Positions 6,433 through 9,943 of a stretch of 9,943 nt of DNA are shown here, one piece after another. The translations under genes and the position numbers were made by a program. The stretch covers positions 1 to 9,943 of the forward strand of contig JBDTSW010000081.1 of NCBI GenBank assembly GCA_039930945.1, read 5' to 3'. The notes below the pieces were generated by a model. It saw only the letters and a list, made by a program, of their open reading frames with translations, ran no database searches and was not told the DNA's origin. The stretch is from JBDTSW01 sp039930945 (lineage in GTDB: Bacteria; Actinomycetota; Thermoleophilia; Solirubrobacterales; 70-9). The stretch's first letter is position 1. Every line of letters begins with the position of its first letter.

Positions 6433-8058
6433 ATGTCGAAGTGGAGCGTCCTCGCGGTCCTCGGCGCCGCCCAGTTCCTGATGGTCCTGGACCAGGCGGT
6501 GATGAACGTCGCGATCTCGCAGCTGGTCGACGACTTCGACACCACCGTGACCACGATCCAGGCGGTGATCGCCCTCTACGCCCTGGTGATGGCCGCGCTG
6601 ATGGTCACCGGCGGCAAGCTCGGCGACCTCTGGGGGCGCCGGCGCGCATTCTCGATCGGGCTCGCGATCTATGCCACGGGCTCGGCGCTGACCGCGGCCT
6701 CCTGGAGCGTCCCGTCGCTGATGCTGGGCTGGTCGATCCTGGAGGGAGTCGGCGCGGCGCTGGTGCTGCCCGCGCTCGTCGCTCTCGTCGGCGGCAGCTA
6801 CGAGGGGCGGGACCGGGCGCTGGCCTACGGCGTGCTCGGCGGCATCGCCGGGGCGGCGATAGCCGTCGGCCCGATCCTCGGAGGGTGGGCCACGACCGAG
6901 CTCAGCTGGCGCGTGGTCTTCGTCGGCGAGGTGGCGATCGCGGCGCTGATCCTGCTCGGGACGAGGCTGATCCGGGAGCCCGCCCGCAGGGAGCGGCCGC
7001 CGCGCCTCGACTGGATCGGCTCGGTGCTCGCCGCGCTTGGCCTCGGGCTGATCGTGATCGGCGTCCTCGAGGCGGGCAACTGGGGCTGGCTGCAGCCGCG
7101 CAACTCGCCGATCGAGCCGCTCGGTTTCTCCTTGACCCCGTTCGTGGTCGCCGCCGGCGCTCTGGTGCTGGCCGGGTTTCGCGCCTGGGAGCGTCGCCGC
7201 GAGCGGCAGGATCGCGACCCCCTGGTCCACTTCCGGCTGTTCGCGATTTCGACGCTTCGCAGCGGGCTCTCGATGCTGCTGGCGCAGAACCTGATCCTGA
7301 TGGGAATCTTCTTCACGATCCCGCTCTACCTCCAGGTCGTGCAGGGACTCGACGCGCTCGACACCGGGGTGCGGATGCTGCCCGCTTCCGCCGGCCTCTT
7401 CATCGCAGCGCTCGCCGGCTCGAAGCTCGCCTCGCGGTTCGCCGCCCGCCGGCTCGTTCGGGTCGGCCTTGCGATCTCGTTCGTCTCGACCCTGATGCTG
7501 TTGGCCGTGATCGAGCCCGAGCTCGACAACGGCCCCTTCCTCGCGGCGATGGGCGTGCTCGGGGTCGGGATGGGGCTGATCATCTCCCAGCTCGGAAACG
7601 TGGTCCAATCGGCGGTCGGCGATCGCGACCGCAGCGAGGCGGGCGGGCTGCAGAACACCGCGCAGCAGCTCGGCTCCTCGCTCGGCACGGCGCTGCTCGG
7701 CGCGGTCGTGATCAGCGGCCTGATCGGGGCGTTCTCCGACAACGTCACCGCCGACCCGCGCATTTCCGCGGACGTCGAGCAACAGGTCCAGATCAGGCTG
7801 GGCGGGGAGGTGAGCTTCGTCGCCTCGGACGAGGTCCGCGACGGAGCGAGCGAGGCCGGGCTCGACTCCGAGACCGTGGATGCCCTGGTGGAGGGATACG
7901 AGGCCGCGCAGGTCGACGCGCTCAAGACCGCGATCCTGTTCGCCGCCTTCATCATCCTGGCCTCGTTCTGGACGACGCGCCGGCTTCCGACCCGCCTCTT
8001 CGAGGAGCTGGAGTCGGGACCCGATCCGCCACCCGCCGGGGCCCCTGCGCCTGCCTGA
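6433..8058 (+). CDS. MFS transporter, DHA2 (EmrB/QacA, 14-TM) drug:H+ antiporter family
   Basis: This 541-residue inner-membrane protein is predicted to export small molecules in exchange for protons. The substrate cannot be told from sequence. Hydrophobic segments cover most of residues 4-515, in line with 14 helices. Family motifs are LDQAVMNVAISQL (19-31, the DHA2 form of motif D with Asp20), GGKLGDLWGRRR (60-71, motif A in the cytoplasmic loop 2-3), and GGIAGAAIAVGPILGG (136-151, motif C in helix 5, typical of antiporters). SEAGGLQNTAQQLGSSLGTA (401-420) is also characteristic of this family. The polar stretch at about 435-495 is the large outer loop before the last helix. The tail is proline-rich. 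The first in-frame ATG after a TAG codon sets the start; there is no ribosome-binding site. No TetR/MarR-type regulator lies beside it in this window. It converges on cdsA with a 50-bp gap. Confidence 0.93.
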   Translation: MSKWSVLAVLGAAQFLMVLDQAVMNVAISQLVDDFDTTVTTIQAVIALYALVMAALMVTGGKLGDLWGRRRAFSIGLAIYATGSALTAASWSVPSLMLGWSILEGVGAALVLPALVALVGGSYEGRDRALAYGVLGGIAGAAIAVGPILGGWATTELSWRVVFVGEVAIAALILLGTRLIREPARRERPPRLDWIGSVLAALGLGLIVIGVLEAGNWGWLQPRNSPIEPLGFSLTPFVVAAGALVLAGFRAWERRRERQDRDPLVHFRLFAISTLRSGLSMLLAQNLILMGIFFTIPLYLQVVQGLDALDTGVRMLPASAGLFIAALAGSKLASRFAARRLVRVGLAISFVSTLMLLAVIEPELDNGPFLAAMGVLGVGMGLIISQLGNVVQSAVGDRDRSEAGGLQNTAQQLGSSLGTALLGAVVISGLIGAFSDNVTADPRISADVEQQVQIRLGGEVSFVASDEVRDGASEAGLDSETVDALVEGYEAAQVDALKTAILFAAFIILASFWTTRRLPTRLFEELESGPDPPPAGAPAPA

Positions 8059-8108
8059 GCGAGGCGGGGGCCTGTAGCGTCCCGGCCTACGAGGTCGCGC
8101 TGGCGCGC

Positions 8109-9173
8109 TCAGTAGACGAGTGCGACCGAGAGGTAGTAGCCGGCGACGACGGTGAAGAAGACGGCGTCGAGTCGGTCGAGCAGCCCGCCGTGGGGGCCGA
8201 AGACGGTCCCCGAGTCCTTGACCCCGAGATCGCGCTTGACCATCGACTCGAACAGGTCTCCCATCGGAGCGAGGATGGCGACCACCATGCCCATCAGCAG
8301 GGCGTCGACCCCCGGCAGCCAGTCCTGGTACAGGCCGGCGAACCAAAAGCCCATCGTGCCGCCGACGAAGCCGCCGATCATGCCCTCCACGGTCTTGTTC
8401 GGGGAGAGGTCGGGCGCCAGCCTGTGGCGGCCGACGAGGCGTCCGACCGCGTAGGCCGAGGTGTCGGCGACGAAGGTGGCGACCACAACGTCGGCCAGCA
8501 GCGCCCCGCCGTGCTCGGGAAGCTCGCGCAAGAGGACGGCGTGGGCGAAGGGCAACCCGATCCACAGCGCGCCGAAGGCCGTCATCGCCATCGACCGGGT
8601 GACGCCCTCGATCGAGCCACGAGTGGCGGCGACCATGAACATCAACGGAAAGACGGCTGCGCCGGCGAGCACGATCTGAAACTGGCTACCGAAGTAGGCC
8701 GCGACGATCATCCCGGTGGCGGCGATGAAGGCCACCACCTGCAGCGGCCTGTCGGAACTGGTCATCCGGAAGAGCTCGGCCAGCCCGATCCAGGCGAAGA
8801 CGATCATCGCCCCGGCGAAGGTGAGGCCGCCGACGACCACGATCGTCACCGCGACGACGATCCAGGGCACCGCCCAGAGGATCCGAGCCAGGGTCTCGCG
8901 GGTCGCCGGCCGAGTGCGCGGCTGACCGCCCTCGTCCGGTGGCTTGGAGCGGCGGTCCGATCGGTCCCGGCGGCGAGAGTCGCGTGATTCCGCCCCCTCC
9001 ACGGAGGGCGTGCCCTCGGCCGGAGTCGGGTTGCCGAACGAGGCGGGCTCAAGCTCGCCGGAGAGACGCTCGGGCGGATCCTCGCCCCATTTGCCGAAGT
9101 CGAGGTCGACGTCCAGGTCTCGGCCGAACGCTCGCGGCCGCTCGTTGCCCTTACGGCCGCCGGACGACTCCAT
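8109..9173 (-). CDS. cdsA: Phosphatidate cytidylyltransferase (CDP-diglyceride synthase)
   Basis: CdsA condenses phosphatidic acid and CTP to CDP-diacylglycerol, the precursor of membrane phospholipids, in the inner membrane. The PROSITE-type signature is complete from Ser310: MVKRDLGVKDSG (311-322), then FGPHGGLLDRLD (325-336). Also seen are FVADTSAYAVGRLVG (234-248), with the metal-binding Asp237, and SPNKTVEG (257-264). Eight or nine hydrophobic segments occupy residues about 98-353. The 354-residue length exceeds the usual 260-300 because of a hydrophilic N-terminus of roughly 95 residues rich in Arg, Asp, Glu, Pro and Ser, such as RDSRRRDRSDRR (64-75). The ATG at 9173 is 9 bp after the uppS stop, as expected in an operon. 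A GTG at 9002 (residue 58) is a shorter alternative without better signals. Order frr-uppS-cdsA on one strand is standard. The 5' boundary is the less certain part. Confidence 0.95.
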   Translation of the reverse strand: MESSGGRKGNERPRAFGRDLDVDLDFGKWGEDPPERLSGELEPASFGNPTPAEGTPSVEGAESRDSRRRDRSDRRSKPPDEGGQPRTRPATRETLARILWAVPWIVVAVTIVVVGGLTFAGAMIVFAWIGLAELFRMTSSDRPLQVVAFIAATGMIVAAYFGSQFQIVLAGAAVFPLMFMVAATRGSIEGVTRSMAMTAFGALWIGLPFAHAVLLRELPEHGGALLADVVVATFVADTSAYAVGRLVGRHRLAPDLSPNKTVEGMIGGFVGGTMGFWFAGLYQDWLPGVDALLMGMVVAILAPMGDLFESMVKRDLGVKDSGTVFGPHGGLLDRLDAVFFTVVAGYYLSVALVY

Positions 9174-9182
9174 GGACCGAGG

Positions 9183-9851
9183 CTATCGGGCGCCGTAGCG
9201 CCGCTGGCGCGCCTCGAAGGTCCGCAGCGCATCCTGCAGGTGCTCGAGGGCAAAATCCGGCCACAGCACCTCGTCGAAGACCAGCTCGGAGTAGGCCGTC
9301 TGCCAGAGCAGGAAATTCGATAGGCGGCGCTCGCCGCTGGTGCGGATGACGAGGTCGGGCTCGCTCATCTCCGGCGCGTACAGGCAGGCGCGAAACGCCT
9401 CCTCCCCACCGCCGTCGAAGCGCGCGGCGGCATCGAGGATCTCGGCCCTGCCGCCGTAGTTGAATGCGACGAACAGGCGCAGCCGCCGGTTCGACGCCGT
9501 CACCGCCTCGGCCCATCTCATCTGCTCGAGCAGCCGGTCCGAGATCCCTTCCCGACGGCCGATGAAGCGCATCTTCACCCCCTGCTCGTCCAACTCCGGG
9601 GTCTCGGACTCGATCAGCTCGGCGAACATCGCCATCAGGCCCTCGACCTCCGGCTGCGGGCGCGACCAGTTCTCGGTCGAGAAGGCGTAGGCCGTCAGCT
9701 CCTCCAGGTCGACCTCGACCGCATTGCGCACGGTCTGCTTCAGCGCCTGGGCGCCCTCGCGGTGGCCCTCCAGGACCGGCAGCCCGCGCTCGGTGGCCCA
9801 GCGGGCGTTGCCGTCCATGATGATCGCGACGGATCTAGCTGAATCGTTCAA
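9183..9851 (-). CDS. uppS: Isoprenyl transferase / (Z)-polyprenyl diphosphate synthase (UppS)
   Basis: UppS extends an allylic diphosphate with isopentenyl diphosphate in cis to make undecaprenyl (or a related) diphosphate, the lipid carrier for peptidoglycan; it acts in the cytoplasm at the membrane. Motifs are IIMDGNARWA (10-19) with catalytic Asp13, GHREGA (29-34), YAFSTENWSRP (55-65), FNYGGR (130-135), DLVIRTSGERRLSNFLLW (166-183) and LWPDF (196-200). The Ala in MDGNARWA, where many bacteria have Gly, is common in actinobacteria. At 222 residues it is shorter than the usual 240-260, mainly because the stretch between FNYGGR and DLVIRTSGE is about ten residues shorter than in E. coli. The start is a TTG at 9851: an in-frame TAA lies just upstream and the next Met is already in the catalytic motif. 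No ribosome-binding site is seen, so translation may depend on frr upstream. Product chain length is not predictable here. Confidence 0.95.
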   Translation of the reverse strand: MNDSARSVAIIMDGNARWATERGLPVLEGHREGAQALKQTVRNAVEVDLEELTAYAFSTENWSRPQPEVEGLMAMFAELIESETPELDEQGVKMRFIGRREGISDRLLEQMRWAEAVTASNRRLRLFVAFNYGGRAEILDAAARFDGGGEEAFRACLYAPEMSEPDLVIRTSGERRLSNFLLWQTAYSELVFDEVLWPDFALEHLQDALRTFEARQRRYGAR

Positions 9852-9892
9852 GGAGCCCAGGGCAACGAGGGTTTAGCCACCGGAGTGGGGTT

Positions 9893-9943
9893 TCAGACTT
9901 CGAGGATCTCTTCCTCTTTGGCCTTGAGGGCGGCGTCGATGTC
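9893..9943 (-). CDS. frr: Ribosome recycling factor, C-terminal end only
   Basis: The last 16 codons and the TGA stop of a gene entering from the right edge are visible. The peptide DIDAALKAKEEEILEV matches the conserved end of ribosome recycling factor, whose C-terminus typically reads as an acidic helix with K-E-x-E-I-x-E-V. RRF splits post-termination ribosomes together with EF-G. Its place 41 bp upstream of uppS is the standard bacterial order (pyrH-frr-uppS-cdsA), which supports the call despite the short piece. The start lies outside the window. Confidence 0.88.
   Translation of the reverse strand, partial: DIDAALKAKEEEILEV

Noticed and set aside
8059..8108. Terminator in the convergent MFS-cdsA gap (CGCG-CTGG-CGCG at 8096-8107)
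   Set aside because: The stem is only four base pairs and no T-run follows on either strand, so I cannot support an intrinsic terminator.
6388..8565. A 725-codon open frame on the minus strand opposite the MFS gene and the end of cdsA
   Set aside because: It is antisense to two well-identified membrane-protein genes. The translation is low-complexity Arg/Asp/Gly/His-rich with no domain, a typical result of G+C-rich DNA having few stop codons.
6441..8987. An 848-codon open frame on the plus strand overlapping the MFS gene in another frame and running across cdsA
   Set aside because: The translation is rich in Arg, Gly, Ala and Pro with no hydrophobic pattern or family motif. The MFS frame explains the first part and antisense cdsA the rest.
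9852..9892. Small hairpin (CCAC-TCCG-GTGG on the minus strand) between frr and uppS
   Set aside because: A four-base-pair stem without a T-run in a short operon gap is within chance for this base composition.
1..9943. Mobile elements, CRISPR arrays, tRNA/rRNA genes or a new multi-gene defence or metabolic system
   Set aside because: Reading both strands I saw no transposase or integrase motifs, spaced repeats, tRNA-like cloverleafs or unexplained gene cluster. Nearly all the DNA is accounted for by recognised housekeeping genes.

Overview
The window comes from a G+C-rich chromosome. Third codon positions are almost all G or C, GTG and TTG starts are used, and few genes have a Shine-Dalgarno sequence. 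The frr-uppS-cdsA // dxr-rseP // ispG set and the actinobacterial-style MDGNARWA motif in UppS point to an actinobacterium. A deep-branching class such as Thermoleophilia is my best guess, from general resemblance only. The DNA is chromosomal housekeeping sequence: I see no mobile elements, CRISPR arrays, tRNA or rRNA genes.

Layout from left to right: ispG (minus, 3' end beyond the left edge); a small hypothetical membrane protein (plus, divergent from ispG); a long-chain fatty acid-CoA ligase (minus); the site-2 protease rseP and dxr (minus, ATGA overlap); endonuclease IV nfo and a 14-TM-type MFS transporter (plus); cdsA, uppS and the last codons of frr (minus, running in from the right edge). 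All gene-free gaps are under about 90 bp.

The minus-strand genes form the familiar envelope and isoprenoid neighbourhood frr-uppS-cdsA-dxr-rseP-ispG. Dxr and IspG make isoprenoid precursors by the MEP pathway. UppS uses these for the lipid carrier of cell-wall synthesis, CdsA makes CDP-diacylglycerol for phospholipids, and RseP is a membrane protease. Here the set is broken twice. A plus-strand nfo plus MFS pair sits between cdsA and dxr, and a fatty acyl-CoA ligase plus a plus-strand membrane protein sit between rseP and ispG. Dxr and ispG therefore face divergent genes and probably need their own promoters.

I found no new multi-gene system. The points most worth a second look are: candidate leaderless promoters (TANNNT, 6-8 nt before the start codon) at the divergent junctions; a two-cysteine insertion in the RseP PDZ region; a roughly 95-residue charged N-terminal extension on CdsA; a shortened loop and TTG start in UppS; and the uncharacterised membrane protein beside ispG.
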